Below, in pieces: positions 45,443 to 57,399 of a DNA stretch of 64,000 nt. The position numbers and the translations under genes were made by a program. The notes under the pieces are model-generated. The model saw nothing but the letters and a program-made list of their open reading frames with translations. It had not been told where the DNA came from and did not search any database. Every line of letters begins with the position of its first letter. Position 1 is the stretch's first letter. Source of the stretch: Kingdonia uniflora (lineage: Eukaryota > Streptophyta > Magnoliopsida > Ranunculales > Circaeasteraceae); NCBI GenBank assembly GCA_014058105.1, contig JACGCM010001161.1, forward strand, positions 62,001-126,000. Direction: 5' to 3'.

Positions 45443-47572
45443 GTCATTGGTTATAGTCATTAATGCAAATAGCCATTAAATAAAAAACCATTAATCTAGA
45501 GAGACAATACCTTTAGGGAGACGCGAGAAGTTAAACACATTTAAGCAAAACCCTAAAATTAAGAATCAGAGCTGATTTTTGATTTGTAAAAATTATTAGG
45601 GAAACTAAACACATGTAGAGATGAAAGATATACCTCGAGAGAAAAGGAGGCTCTTCGGGAGTAAGAAGCGTTTTCTTACTAAGAGATAGGCGTATAACAG
45701 ATGATAGATTAGGGATTTGAGGGAGATTAAAGGGGGCTTCATGGGAGAGAGACGTGGAGAGAGGGGGGCAGTTTTGTGGGATAGAGTAGAGTGAGGTGAG
45801 ATGACAGTTGAGGATTTGAAGGCTTTAAGAGAAGATTTTCACAGGATTCTGGAGAGAGACGTGATAGAGGAAAAAGTTTGGATTTGACGTCTTTGTCCTT
45901 ATAAAATTTAAATATTTAAAAAATTTGTAAAGATCCCAACCCTATATCTTGGGCAACCTATTGATCTCGAGGCTTTGAAATTCAATTCTGGCCTCTCTTT
46001 GTCCTTTAATAAAAGACCGCCTCTAGATGTAATATAAACTAGTACTACCCGTGGCTCGCTGCGATGTATACGTAGACGCGCCTTTGGCGTTACATTTGAT
46101 TTATCAAATGCTTTAGGCTATATAATTGATGCATTAATGCATACACGGAGCATAACTTAATTTCTTCTTCCAAAACACTTATTTTATATCTAGTACTTTT
46201 AGCTTTTCTACAATTGAAGCATCACTCTAAACCAATAATTCCATCCCATGCCTTGTAGCCATCGAAAATAGAACTCATAGGAACAATATTACCTTAGAAG
46301 GTTCAATTTTAAAAAAATAGAACTCATAGGAACAATACTACCTCGGAAGGTTAACATGCAAAAAATTTATAGGACACGACACAATACGACATAAAGTTGA
46401 TCAATACCACAATGGTAAATTACAAAATTGCAAATATCATTGAGAAGATCTCATAAAATTAACTAAGTAAATCAAATAGAAAAAATGAACGCCTAATCAA
46501 ATATTTAACTGATAAAATTGTATTAGATTAAAATATTCGTTATATCTTCATCGGATTTAGTTCATATCATCTATAACAAATCTATAGACAACCCCTGAGA
46601 CTTATTGATAGGCAACATGAGCTAGTGGATCCTTGCTATTATCTTATCGTTCTCATATATAAGGGCCTTGTACTCTTTAAAAAATTTCTCAATCCCTTTC
46701 TTGCATTATTTCAGAGTTAAGAACGTATATTGTATTGGCATGTCATCTTAGTGAACCTAAACGAAAGCAATGCATAAAAACTTAGAATTCGTAACCTACC
46801 ATAAGAAAAAATGATGGCAAAAAGAAAAGAAAAGAAAAGAACGACATATGTAAGGCCTGTGCATGATACATGGAAAGACATGAGCATGGAGGCACACATG
46901 TCTTGTAGGCATCACTTTAACTAATTAATACCATAGGAAATGGAGATTCTTGATAGCCCATTGTGGTCAGCATCATCCCACTGTTTCCATGAATCCGATC
47001 TCCAAACCATGTTTAAATTCCCTAAATCTTACCGAAAACGGGAGCAACAAATGTCTTAAAATTGCCAGCAAATAAAGATCATCAGTCAAGCATAATAAGC
47101 TAGAAATAATTTTCTTCAAAAGATTATAATCAAAACCTCTAAATCAGCCACAAAATAAACATAGCACATCATAATAACGCCGGACGATCTTTATAATCGA
47201 GTACGTTCAAAACGCCAGCAACATATACTTGAGAGAGAGAGAAAAAAAGGGAGAGAATTTTCACCATTGATACGAAAGGACAAAGGTTTTGCAATTTCAA
47301 TAAAGCTTCAATTATCCTATAATGATCCGTTAATCAAGAAGAAGAAGAAATAAAAAGTAAAACCCATTGACTTAATCTTGAGGAAATTGTAAGGATTAAA
47401 AACCTGGAAATTGGAGCCACAAACGGTACAAAGGTCCCCGGATCTTCAAATTGAGTCAGGGCGGAGAGAGAAAGAAGTTTTGAGAGGGAGAGAGTCGTAG
47501 GGTTACAATTTTATGGAGTAGGATTTCGTGGGAGAGAGACGTGGGTCTTGTGAGGGAGATGGACGTCGGAGA
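45443..47572. other. unassigned intergenic sequence
   Basis: No supportable gene. Holds a dispersed repeat end AACTAGTACTACCCGTGGC at 46037, an (AAAAG)n run at about 46818-46840, a GA-rich tract at about 47230-47256, and two similar segments rich in GGGAGAGAGACGTGG (45740-45760 and 47530-47546), which suggests that at least part is duplicated or transposon-derived. Class not determined. Confidence 0.4.
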
Positions 47573-47948
47573 TAGGGATGGCAATTTGGCCCGCCCTACC
47601 CCGAATGGGGCGGGTTTGGGATGTATTAACCGGGTATGGGAAGTATAACACAAACCCGTGAGGAGGCGGGGCGGATTTGGGATTGCCTCGAAAAATTCGT
47701 ACCCGCCCCGCCCCGCCCCATTTAAATAGTTTATTGCTATTACTCTTAAATATATAAATACAAACCTATATAAAAGAGTTTTTTTATTGAAAAAATAGTT
47801 TTATTAGTTAAATGGGGTGGGGATGGGATTTAGTTTTGCAATGTGAATGTGAGGGCGGAGATGAGGATTCCCGTTAAACTTAAATAATTTTTGGGGCGGG
47901 GATGGGATTAGCTCCCCCCACCCCAAATCCGCCCCATTGCCATCCTTA
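47573..47948. mobile_element. short hAT-like MITE
   Basis: 376 bp with ends TAGGGATGGCAATTTGGCCC and inverse CCATTGCCATCCTTA. The flanks GTCGGAGA and GTCAAAGA match at 6 of 8 positions. The interior is GC-rich near both ends (GCGGGGCGG words) and AT-rich in the middle. Confidence 0.75.
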
Positions 47949-48510
47949 GTCAAAGATAGGGAGAGGGAAGGGAGGGGAAAATAAATAATCAGGAGAGAGA
48001 AAGGATCTAGAACCTCTCTTTGTTAAGACTAAAATACCCCCCACTTTGTTTAACCCTACCAAAATTTAAACAAATTTTGGCCGTCGATCTCGATGTTTGA
48101 ATCAAATCTCCACAAAAATTCATTAATAGATCATCTTTAAGACAAGTTCACCAAATGGGACAAAATCGATTCAAACAGTTAAGATGATATTAGTATTAAT
48201 GTCATAACAGATAAATAAAATATATTTCAGGCTTAATACCTATGAGAGTTTCTTTGCTATTGTTCAGATAATTCATTCTAAACGAATTCACAAGGAGTCT
48301 TTCAGAAAAAAATAAAAAAAAATCACAAGGAAGACAAACTGGGCCTTATTGTGAATCTATATCCGCAATGATGCAATCTAAATTCGTTACATTTTTCTAA
48401 GAATTTACTCTATTGTCGAATGGTCCAACTGCAAATATATAATTAACAAGGTTGTCACCTTAGAGGGACTGATTTTTGAGTAAAACTCGTATGGATTATT
48501 GTGCCTTCCC

Positions 48511-51500
48511 TTAAAGCACTTGGATAATCTCCTCTGCTCTTGATTGGATACCTCTCAGAAATTCGGTTATAACCCGTTGTTGATAAGAACCTCCTTCCTG
48601 TAGCGTAACAATTTCAAAGTCAAAATTCAAAACACATAGGGTTGTGAGCTACGACCCCTATAGGTAAGAGCACCCACAACAGCTAGGTACACCCTGACGT
48701 GGCGGGTGAATTTTCAAATCCACCATCTTTTCCACCCAAATAGTCTCCCAGCAGCTAGGTGAATCGGTGACGTGGCAGGAGAAAAATCCATCCAAGGGTG
48801 GATTTGGGTGGAAAATCCACCCTGAGGGTGAATTCACGCCGCGCGGTTCTGAAGTGCGCGTAGCCAGCGCGGTTCAGAAGTACGCGGCAACACATAACCT
48901 TTAAGATTAAAACACGTGACTCCCTTCCAACGGCACCCATTAAGCACACTTCAGAACTGCGCGTATATATATAAACCAAGCTTGCCGCGCGATTTAGAAG
49001 TGCGCTGGGATTTTGATGGCTCAGATTGAAACACTTGGATGCATCTGGGACGTCCATTTCAAGCGTGCGGTTCAGAACTGCGCTGGGGTGAATTCACCTT
49101 AAGGTGGATTTCAAATTGGATTGAGGTGGATTGGATTTACCTTCAAATTCATCCAATCCACCCTCTTGACTGTTGTGGATGCTCTAAAGTCATGATAAGA
49201 GAGTACGTATAACAAAAAATAATATATATTAACCACAGACACGAATACTCACAGTTCGAATTAAAGTTCGTTCAATTCTTTTCTTGACAACAGTGTAAAA
49301 GTCTTCGGGGCTGATATCTCCTTTTCCAACAGTCAGACCATTGAGCAATAATCTGTTCCATTCTTCTTCGGGTGCTGCAGCTCAGAAAGCAATAGTAGGT
49401 CAATAAGGTTAAAGTGCTTTGAAAAGTAAGGTTAATGCGTAGCAGATTCAGCAGATTGTCAATCAATCCGATGAGGACTAAATTGGTGCAAACCCGAATC
49501 CGACCCACACATATGAAAAAATCAAATCCAATCTGACCACATTAGCTTTTGCCATTGACATCAATCATTCAAAAATCCATAAAGGAACTTAAATTCTAAA
49601 TAACTAGATCGGGGAAAGGCTGAATCTTAGGCTTAGCTAAAACCTTATGGTATACTGGACTATCAGATCTGAGCAGGCTCTGATAAATAAAATATTCATT
49701 CCTATCTGAATTTTGAAACAGTTTTCTGATTATATATTTTTCATGGCTAGTACTCCAATGCAACTTTGAGGACAAAATACCTTTAATAATATTTTCAAGA
49801 AATTCCTCGCTCTTCAATATTTCGCTCCCTAAACAAGTGACATAAACCGAAATAAGGTGAAAGGAAAGTGATGTCACGCTATAAACAAAGAACTAAAATG
49901 ATGAGATGAAGCAATCAAGCAACAAAAAGTGTTGTTTATCAGTCAACTCAGTAAGAATCTACAATCTTTAGATGAAATGTTTACAGTTCAGTATGCTAAC
50001 TGCTCATAAAAAAACTTATGCTACCCTTTACACCTACAAGCTATTTAAATTAGACACTTACACCATAAATTTGAAAATTTTAAATTGTCTCACATGGCAC
50101 TCGCTGCTAAAAATTTTAGGAGCGAGTATATCCATTATAATATAATGAGGATCTTAAATCAAAATATCTTCAGCACTTCCATGCCAACTTCCAGGATTGG
50201 AGAACAGTTTGAGCTTGATTGAATTTGGAACTATACTCACTAAGCCTTCTGCTTTATATTTACAGTCTGGTACTTGGCGATCAAAGTCTATAAGGGTGCT
50301 ACTCAAACTTTAATAGATAGTAGGGGTCAATATCAATATTTATCAAAAAATTGAATGCAAATACCAGAATGAGGTGGGGGCTTGGGCGGGGGAGTAAGTC
50401 GGATATGGATCATATGATGCTGGTCAGTCTCAAAAAATTCCTGTTTGAATACCTTTCTTTGCATAGCTACGTTTAGAGAGAATTGTTGAAGCATAGAGCT
50501 GCAAAACTTTCTGCAACATAGCCTCAAGGCCTGGCTTGTCCCCGTCTTCTTTTGCCTGTATATGATTTAATTATTTAAAAAAGATTAGCAACACAACGAA
50601 ATATGAAGGAAACATAAATATTATACACGATATAAATTAGCTCATGCAGTTAAAAAAAATGGAATTTTTAGCTAAACCCCCCTACATTATAGCATCGACT
50701 TGCTATTGTCCCCCACATTCCTTGAAATCCGACAATAGACCCCATTTTCGCCTGAAAACCAAGTCAAACTCATTTGACCGAGAAGGATTCCGGTTGACTT
50801 GGTGTAAATACCAACATACCTTTATAAACAAACAAAATATTTTGATTTAACCCCTCAATTTTGTGCCTGCAATTCATCTTCCACCCCCAAAATAAACACA
50901 AAGTCATAACAAAACATTCTAAACAACTTTGGACTTGATTAAAGAGGGATTGAGTTGTTGTGTACTGATGTTTGCTTTCATCTCCCATTGTATATGTTTA
51001 CAGTTATGAATTTAAACTTAATACTTATCTCGGAGAAAAAGGGTATAGTTAGGTTTTAAATTAAGTAAATCTGGTCAACCGAAATCCTTATCGGTCAATT
51101 AGGTTTGACTGGGTTTTCAGGCCAAAATGGAATCTACTATCAAATATCATGGAATATGGGGGTCAATGGCAAGTCGACGCTATAATGTGGGGGGTTTTGT
51201 CCAATTTTCTCTTAAGAAAAAGACTTAAAATAAATTGGTTCTTATTAGTCTCTTGGGCTTTGGAAATCGGTTAGCAGACCTTGAGGTTTGGTAATATTTT
51301 TTTACTTTGATCCCCATCATATGTTCAAAAATTGACTTATTATACCCATGAAGTTTTCAACTTTTGACACACCCCATTTGTTCGTCAATTTTACATATAT
51401 AATTTTCCTTTTTAACTTTTCACCCCTTATGAGTAAAGTCTGGCTTACAATCCGTAAAGGTAGTCAAAATTTCTTAGGCCTAAAAGAATTCGACTGAAAT

Positions 51501-54500
51501 AATTTTAGCAAAGGTTTATCATCGTCACATTGAGCAGATTATCCTCAATATCCATGTCGTATCGCTCATTTTTTCTTTTCATTCCTAGACAACCCAACTT
51601 TGTAATGAGTCGTACTAACTGAGAGTCTGAGACAAACAGTATCGATATACACATGATCCACAGCTATACCAAAGTCTAATCATTTAGTGGAATGTGATTT
51701 TTCAATCTAAAGTTTGAAACTTTCATGAGATCCATAATTTTGATAGTGGATTAGTCTTATGCAATATCAGATATCAGAGCTCTCCAATGGTGTTAACCAA
51801 CTTAAATATGTAAAAAACGTTCTTCATGTTTGTAGCGCCCCGCTTTTTGTCATCTCAGTCATACTCTTTTAATTCGTTGATGCGTCGTTGTTTGTTACTA
51901 TGTTGCTTCAGTTGCATATGATCAGAACCTTTATCCAAATTCCTTTGAATTTAAAACTCTTGAGGAGATGTTGTCAAACCCATCACCCCGATTAACTCCT
52001 AACTGTTGGTACCCTCCTCCTTTTTCTTTGATTTGTTACTTCATCTCCTCCTTAGAATCAACCGTCCGATCAAAACTCACACTCCCTCTAAAACCTTCTC
52101 CAATCTCTCTTTCTCTCTCTAGAATCTCATCGGAGAACAACATTACGCCTGTTGGATTCCGACCCTATAACCTCTCTTTTGTCCTTTCAATCTCAAACCC
52201 ATCTTGATTGAATCTGATTATGTGGTATTTGAAAGCTTTTGAGGCGAGCTTCTTTGGTCACTCCTGGACTTGAGAACCCAGTGATTCTTGCTTCTCAAAC
52301 TCCCTTTTGCGATAGTAGAGTTGAAGTATTGTATGAGATGTACAAGAGCATTAGCAGTTCTGTGGTTGATGATGGGCTAATAAACAAAGTTTTGGCGATA
52401 CAAAACAAGGCTTGGATTGAAGACTGAATTATATAATGTCGGAGGTTTTACAGATGCTTTGGCAAGGTTGATGATTGAAGTAAGATGCAGTTAATTCCTT
52501 CTCCGTCCATTTCCCCAAGGCAAGTGCACTTATCCATGATTATTTGCATTAATTGATACAAGTAAATCATAACTATTGAGCGTGTTCTATTCGTTACTAT
52601 TGAAAGCCTGCTCAAGATACAATTTTATTCTTGGTATTTACCCTCTTGATTGTCGTTCTTATCATTGCATCAATGATAGTATTGTAGACAACAATTTGTA
52701 TGTAGTCTTATATTCTCGGGAGATTTTTTTTAACATAGATGCGCATAAAGTGGGGTCGTGACAAAATGGTATCAGAGCCGGGGACGGCTCGATCTTAAAG
52801 GTGGGGGGGCTGTAACACCCCGGCTGAGCGGGTATTGGAAAGACGCCTAACCTATTAGCGGTGACGGTAGCACCAATAGTTTAGTCCCACATCGCTTAAG
52901 ATCCTGCCAGGTGTATGGTCCTTAAGTTAAGATTTCACTCTACATGTTACTGAGGCCTTTTTTAAGGAATAAAAACCCCACACTGCTGGAGATCCGCAGT
53001 GGTTAAGTGAGGACAATATCGGTGCTCGTAGAGTGGGGTCGTGACAATGTTGTTGCGTGAAGTAAAAGTCGAATTCACAAAGTTGTACTTTTAACCACTT
53101 GAATCTCTAGTGCTACCCCAATTTGCCAGACATAGTTTGTACATCCATACACCATGTTAGGGCGTTCTACTGACGCCCAAAATGTCATTTTGCCATTTTT
53201 ATCTCCGTCTTACCTCTTGGGAGAGAGCACAACACTGATTTTGTTTACTTTTCTATGTATAGGCTTTTGGAACTCTGGGGAGAGCCTCAATAGCTAAAGT
53301 TTCAGAGAATAAACTGAAATGACTCACTTGCCGTAATTGTGCATTAACTTCTGAAAGAAATCCCTCATCTAGTTGACCTTCTCGTTCCCTTTGAATGAGT
53401 TCCTGAAGGACCAGCAACAAAAAGAAACTTTTTCGTCAAAAAGAAAAAGGCTCATTCACATGAATATATTCATGTAAGAAATTAAAGACTTCACATGAAT
53501 ATATTCAAATATGCCATAAAGATCTCAGTTGGATTTCAAAGCCATGACTTACTTTCTCCATCATAACCAGAGCCTCAGGATATCTTGGAGGCCACGTAGT
53601 TTCTTCCACTTCAACTACCGGCCTTAAAATTTCTTTCAGAACATCAGTGGCTGATTCTATTTTTTCCTACACGAAAAACTATGAATGGGGCATCTAAATG
53701 TTCCCAAAAAAAGTAATAATGATGCACCAAATTGTGTATAACCAAGATTCATTAGTCATTGGGATATAGACTTTATCTCCAAATAACTCTAGTGACTAGT
53801 GGCAATCATAAGATGTACGACTGATTTAAATCTCTTTGATATTGTTGCATTGGGAGAAAATACAGACATAGAGTGAACCTTACCTTGGTTTTACGGACAA
53901 CTTGATCCACAATGCTCATTACTGATAAAGCCAAATCTTCGTAATCTTTCTGAAAGCAGAACCATTATGCCAAGGTTAGCACTTTGTAGACAAATTATGG
54001 ATCCGAGGCCCCTCCTGGAAAATAATATCAAACAATGCAGTGCAAAATTAAGAAAGTAAAAAACCATGCTTTATCGTCCTCGGATTTGCACGTCTCAGTT
54101 CGAGCTGCAAGTCGTATCCAGAAGCTCTCGTTGAATGCAAGAACGTTTTCGACAATTAGCTTCTGAAGCTGTTCCAAAAAGAAAAGACAAAATGGAAAAA
54201 GAAAGACACCAATCAGCATTCTTTTTAGAGAATTCTAAAGAGTGGAATAGTTTCTGAATACAAACCATTTTGGTGTTAGGCTAGTGGTTTGGGACCACCT
54301 CTTGGAGAGAGGAGAGAGTGGTCACGAGTTTGAAACCCAACACCAGGGGTCATCCACCAAGATTTATCTTGACTTAAAATGGAGTGTGCGACTTGTGGAG
54401 GTACCATGGCAAGCCCCGGAAGACTAGTTAGACGAATGGTGAAATATGATGAACCTGACGAACTTCCGGATTCCAAAAGAAATAATTTTGAATACAAACT

Positions 54501-55923
54501 TTTAATTTCTAAAGCTCTTCCAGGTATCAATCAGGAAGAGAACATGTAGAAACTAGTTTAAATGTGAAAATATCTATCTGGACATGAACCATATTACCGG
54601 CTTGCCTCAAAGGGAAGTTCGTGTTACCCTCATTATTATTGGTTCACGTGACAACTCATTAGAGGATCATCCTCTAATGAGTATAAAAGGCCATAACTAA
54701 AACAGGAGGGTCACCCGAGCCGAGCAACATCATTAGAGGATGAAACTCAGGCCATAACTAGTATAAAGGGCTTCTGCCCTCATACATTTGCATGCCTTTC
54801 AGGAATTATTTATAAAATTTAAAGACTTGCGTAACGCACTCACTCGCTCTAGTGCTCTACAACAAAGATGCCATACTTCTCCGCCAGCTAAAAGTTGTAC
54901 TCTAACATCTTTGTAATGCAAACTACTATCCTAGAATACAACAACAAGAACTTACTGTTGAGTCGCAAGCCGTGAAAGCCGAAACTCCAACTCAATTTGG
55001 TTAGTAATGAACAAACAACAATCAAAAGAAATACACAATAGCAAACACACACAAAGTTTAAGGTGGTTTGGCAATTGCCTACATCCACCGTACAAGAGAG
55101 AGAGAGAGTTTATTCAAGATTCAAGTAGAGATTTCTCTCAAGGATTTCCTCTCAAATTGATCTCACCAAGGGTTGGCTTCAAAAGAAACCTAAGTTCCCC
55201 TTATATACTTGGGGAATATTTACAATCGTTTAGATCTTGAGGCAAGTCAAGGGTTCCAAACAAATCTCAAAATTGAGTTTTACCGATGTCTGTTCGAACA
55301 GACAACAGACCCATTTTATTAGAGCAAAAAACAAATCAACCTTCGGGGTGAGTACAAAGTCTGTTCGAACAGACCCAAAGTCCATTCGAACAAAAAACAA
55401 AGCATCAACACTTACTTCATTAGGATTAGCGTCCCTCAGCAACTCTATCAATCTATCGACTTCCACAGTCTTTAAAAATGCCTTCTCTGCATCTTGATTG
55501 ACTGCACAGACGAAAGTTCTCCTGTTTATTAAAACCAAGAAATGTCATTGTATTGCAGCATCAAGGGGAGTGCTAAGTTTTCAAAATGCGGTGTTGAACA
55601 TGAGGTGTTTGTATAAATTAAAGTATCACATTGTCTCTCTGATCACTCAAAAGAGGATATGTAAAATAAGAGCAATTTGCGTGTACCTATTACTTTGTTT
55701 TGTCATAATGGTCATGAAAGACGCTGATTTCTTCAACGTTTGGACCCAAAATCTCTGTAATTGTGATGCAATACAAATATAGATGCTTACAGGATATTAA
55801 AAAACAAAACAAAAAAAAAACCTGGAGAGAGAGAGAGGGTACCCGAGAGTGGCAGTGATGGTGGTGGTAAGAATGAGTGGAGTTTAGATTGGTGGTTGTC
55901 GAAGCGGATAGTGTGTTAGCCAT
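48511..55923 (-). CDS. conserved, probably plastid, protein of unknown function; 11 exons
   Basis: Exons on the minus strand: 55822-55923, 55687-55754, 55416-55521, 54070-54168, 53884-53949, 53553-53666, 53328-53402, 50453-50555, 49781-49828, 49253-49374, 48511-48597; 329 codons plus stop, in frame throughout. The start [20 protein letters not shown] is Ser/Thr-rich like a plastid transit peptide. The mature part is helical and charged: [90 protein letters not shown], ending [11 protein letters not shown] recognise the wording as a plant-wide family without an assigned function. Exon 2 donor (AATAG/GTACAC) is a reading choice. Intron 4 starts GC. Introns carry five or more insertions, but coding is intact. 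Confidence 0.85.
48668..49184. mobile_element. Tourist-like MITE with palindrome series, copy 2
   Basis: Inside the last intron (48598-49252) of the plastid-type gene. Ends GAGCACCCACAACAGCTAGG and inverse CTGTTGTGGATGCTC, flanked by TAA (48665-48667, 49185-49187). It has five palindromic words (48839-48860, 48865-48885, 48945-48964, 48985-49006, 49064-49084) of the form GCGCGGTTC-N-GAA-TGCGC. It fills four fifths of the intron. Confidence 0.85.
50662..51210. mobile_element. foldback MITE in intron 7
   Basis: Arms of about 140 bp at 50662-50801 and 51073-51210 are inverted copies (for example CATTATAGCATCGACTTGC against GCAAGTCGACGCTATAATG, and GCCTGAAAAC-CAGTCAAAC on both strands). The central loop is about 270 bp. 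Target duplication not resolved. In the gene's primary transcript it would form a long hairpin. Confidence 0.75.
51832..53046 (+). mobile_element. LTR-element remnant with intact primer site and 3' LTR
   Basis: LTR 52811-53046 (236 bp) runs TGTAACACCCCGGCTGAGCG to GTGGGGTCGTGACA. Upstream, another GTGGGGTCGTGACA ends at 52763 and is followed by the exact tRNA-Met primer site TGGTATCAGAGCC (52767-52779), a few bases, and a purine tract AAAGGTGGGGGGG. So the interior is only about 47 bp, TRIM-like. The 5' repeat may start at TGTAGCGCCCCGC (51832) but its 900 bp do not otherwise resemble the 3' LTR. Lies in intron 7. Confidence 0.65.
54271..54450 (+). repeat. tRNA-derived SINE-like fragment in intron 3
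   Basis: TTAGGCTAGTGGTTTGGG (54276-54293) resembles a pol III A box and CACGAGTTTGAAACCC (54323-54338) a B box, spaced as in tRNA-derived SINEs. The following CTTGTGGAGGTACCATGG stretch is of the type seen in the body of plant SINEs. No poly-T or target duplication identified, so it is partial. Confidence 0.45.
54654..54682. repeat. 29-bp near-perfect palindrome
   Basis: ACTCATTAGAGGAT and ATCCTCTAATGAGT are exact 14-base inverted arms around one base. It is followed directly by TATAAAAGG (54682-54690). A related single arm ATTAGAGGATGA recurs at about 54732. Probably part of an old LTR or MITE in intron 3. Confidence 0.7.
54956..55410 (-). mobile_element. solo LTR at the intron 3 splice donor
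   Basis: 455 bp with ends TGTTGAGTCGC and GCATCAACA (inverted TGTTGA/TCAACA) and perfect duplications CTTAC at 54951-54955 and 55411-55415. The right copy, GTAAG on the minus strand, is the donor of intron 3. The CCACCTTAAA and TGGATGTAGGCAATTG words are typical of Ty1/copia LTRs. It holds two 16-bp palindromes GTCTGTTCGAACAGAC (55288-55303, 55359-55374). Confidence 0.9.
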
Positions 55924-56125
55924 TTAGATGCTATAATGGGTTTGTGTGTTTAGGAAGAGAGAAATGAAGGGCAGGGCGGGAGAGGCCACAACCATTCAAC
56001 CAAAATCTCCAAAACAATGAAACTCCAAATGATTTGGCCTTTTACTGATTGAGTTCATCCACATGAGCCTATTTGTGTGGCGTTTTTGTCCCTTCTTTGC
56101 ATCATCTCTCTGTGCGATATTGTTT
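55924..56125 (-). promoter_or_regulatory. presumed promoter region of the plastid-type gene
   Basis: The 200 bases upstream of the ATG, bounded by a copia LTR. I see no convincing TATA box in it. If the transcription start lies here, the LTR at 56126-56370 forms the gene's upstream boundary. Confidence 0.35.
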
Positions 56126-56370
56126 TGTGTTGAGGAATAATATAATAGAAGCTATCAGTTCTATATTGAGAGCAATAGAGAGAAAATGATTTCTTATTAA
56201 TTGAGAATTATTTCTATGTATGTACTACAAATAAGATTAACCCTACAAAGGTTGTCCATCCTACTTAAACTCTCTTCATGAACCCTAAAGGCATATGAGC
56301 TTGTTAGGAGTCCAATAGGACACCCCAACCCAGTCGGGCTCCTAGCTTGGGCTGGACCCAACTCTTAACA
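56126..56370 (-). repeat. 3' LTR of Ty1/copia element
   Basis: 245 bp, TGTTGAGGAATAATATA to CCAACTCTTAACA on the plus strand (LTR ends TGTTAAGAG and CCTCAACA in the sense direction). The purine tract AAGAGGGAGTG lies immediately upstream in the minus direction (56371-56382). No second copy is found in the window. Confidence 0.75.
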
Positions 56371-56593
56371 CTCCCTCTTAGGGTGTTCCATACAATGATG
56401 ACTTGCCTCATCAAAACCTCTGCCTGACAAAACCCCATTGGGCAAAAAGTTGTACAAGGAAATAATACAATCATATGCCCTGTATGGGTTGTGGACGCGT
56501 ATACATTGCCTTATCAAAACCTCTAGTCAGTAAAACCTCCTAAGATAATAATTGCACTTTTAGAAAAAATAGTACAACACGCATGTGTCCACG

Positions 56594-56900
56594 TCAGGCT
56601 GGGACTACTCCCCCTGACGTCGATCTCCCCCGAGATCTATCTCCTTGAGATATTGATAAATAAATCTTCTGCATGCCGATTTCGTGTACTAGCTGCTTGA
56701 GCTTAAGTGGTGCAAAAGTCTTTGTGAATAGGTTTGCAAAGATGTCTTCTAAAATATCTTCAACAACGCCAATCTTATTCATTTTTTGTAATTCATAAGG
56801 ATTGAATGGTTTCTCTGAAATGTGTTCCATTCTGTCGCCATTAATAAATTGTCATTGACTTGAATGATTCAAGCTTAATTGTCTTCATACATAGTTGATC
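56594..56900 (-). pseudogene. copia RNase H C-terminus
   Basis: Reads HISEKPFNPYELQKMNKIGV, EDIFANLFTKTFAPLKLKQL and VHEIGMQKIYL, the usual end of copia pol (DLFTK-L block). Confidence 0.75.
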
Positions 56901-57399
56901 CTTCATCTTGGATAAAACACACCACAACTTCAGTTGATGTATCTTGGAGCGTAACCATCATTATCTGCCAGCTTCATGAAGTGTAATAATCTTCGTGGTT
57001 CAAGGTGTAGCTACCGCCGTGTGCTTCATCGATCTCCAAGAATCTTTATGTATCCTCATACATAAACACATAATCCATCTGACAATGGCCTCTATGTGAG
57101 TCTGAGAAGTATTTTGTATCGATATACTCTAAACTTTTACGTTTACCATTTCGAGTATAACAGACCCCAGTCTTTCATACCGATCAGATACCTCAGAATG
57201 TGCCTGATCTCACTCCAGTACTTTTAGGTAGGAACAAAACTATGGCAAGCCAAACAATTTACTACGAATGAGTCATCGGGTCTAGTATACCCAACTACCT
57301 ATAGCAAAACACCTCCTAGCTATGGCGTCACATCCCTAGGAGTTTCTCCTCCCCATTAGGATGGTGAAATATGTCGTTGTCCACACTCAAGTGATGGAC

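Noticed and set aside
52239..52427. Open frame [20 protein letters not shown] in intron 7
   Set aside because: No family recognised, opposite strand to the host gene and next to LTR remnants; could be a captured fragment but there is no support.
54276..54530. 84-codon minus-strand frame in intron 3
   Set aside because: It overlaps the SINE-like sequence and does not fit the exon frame of the host gene.
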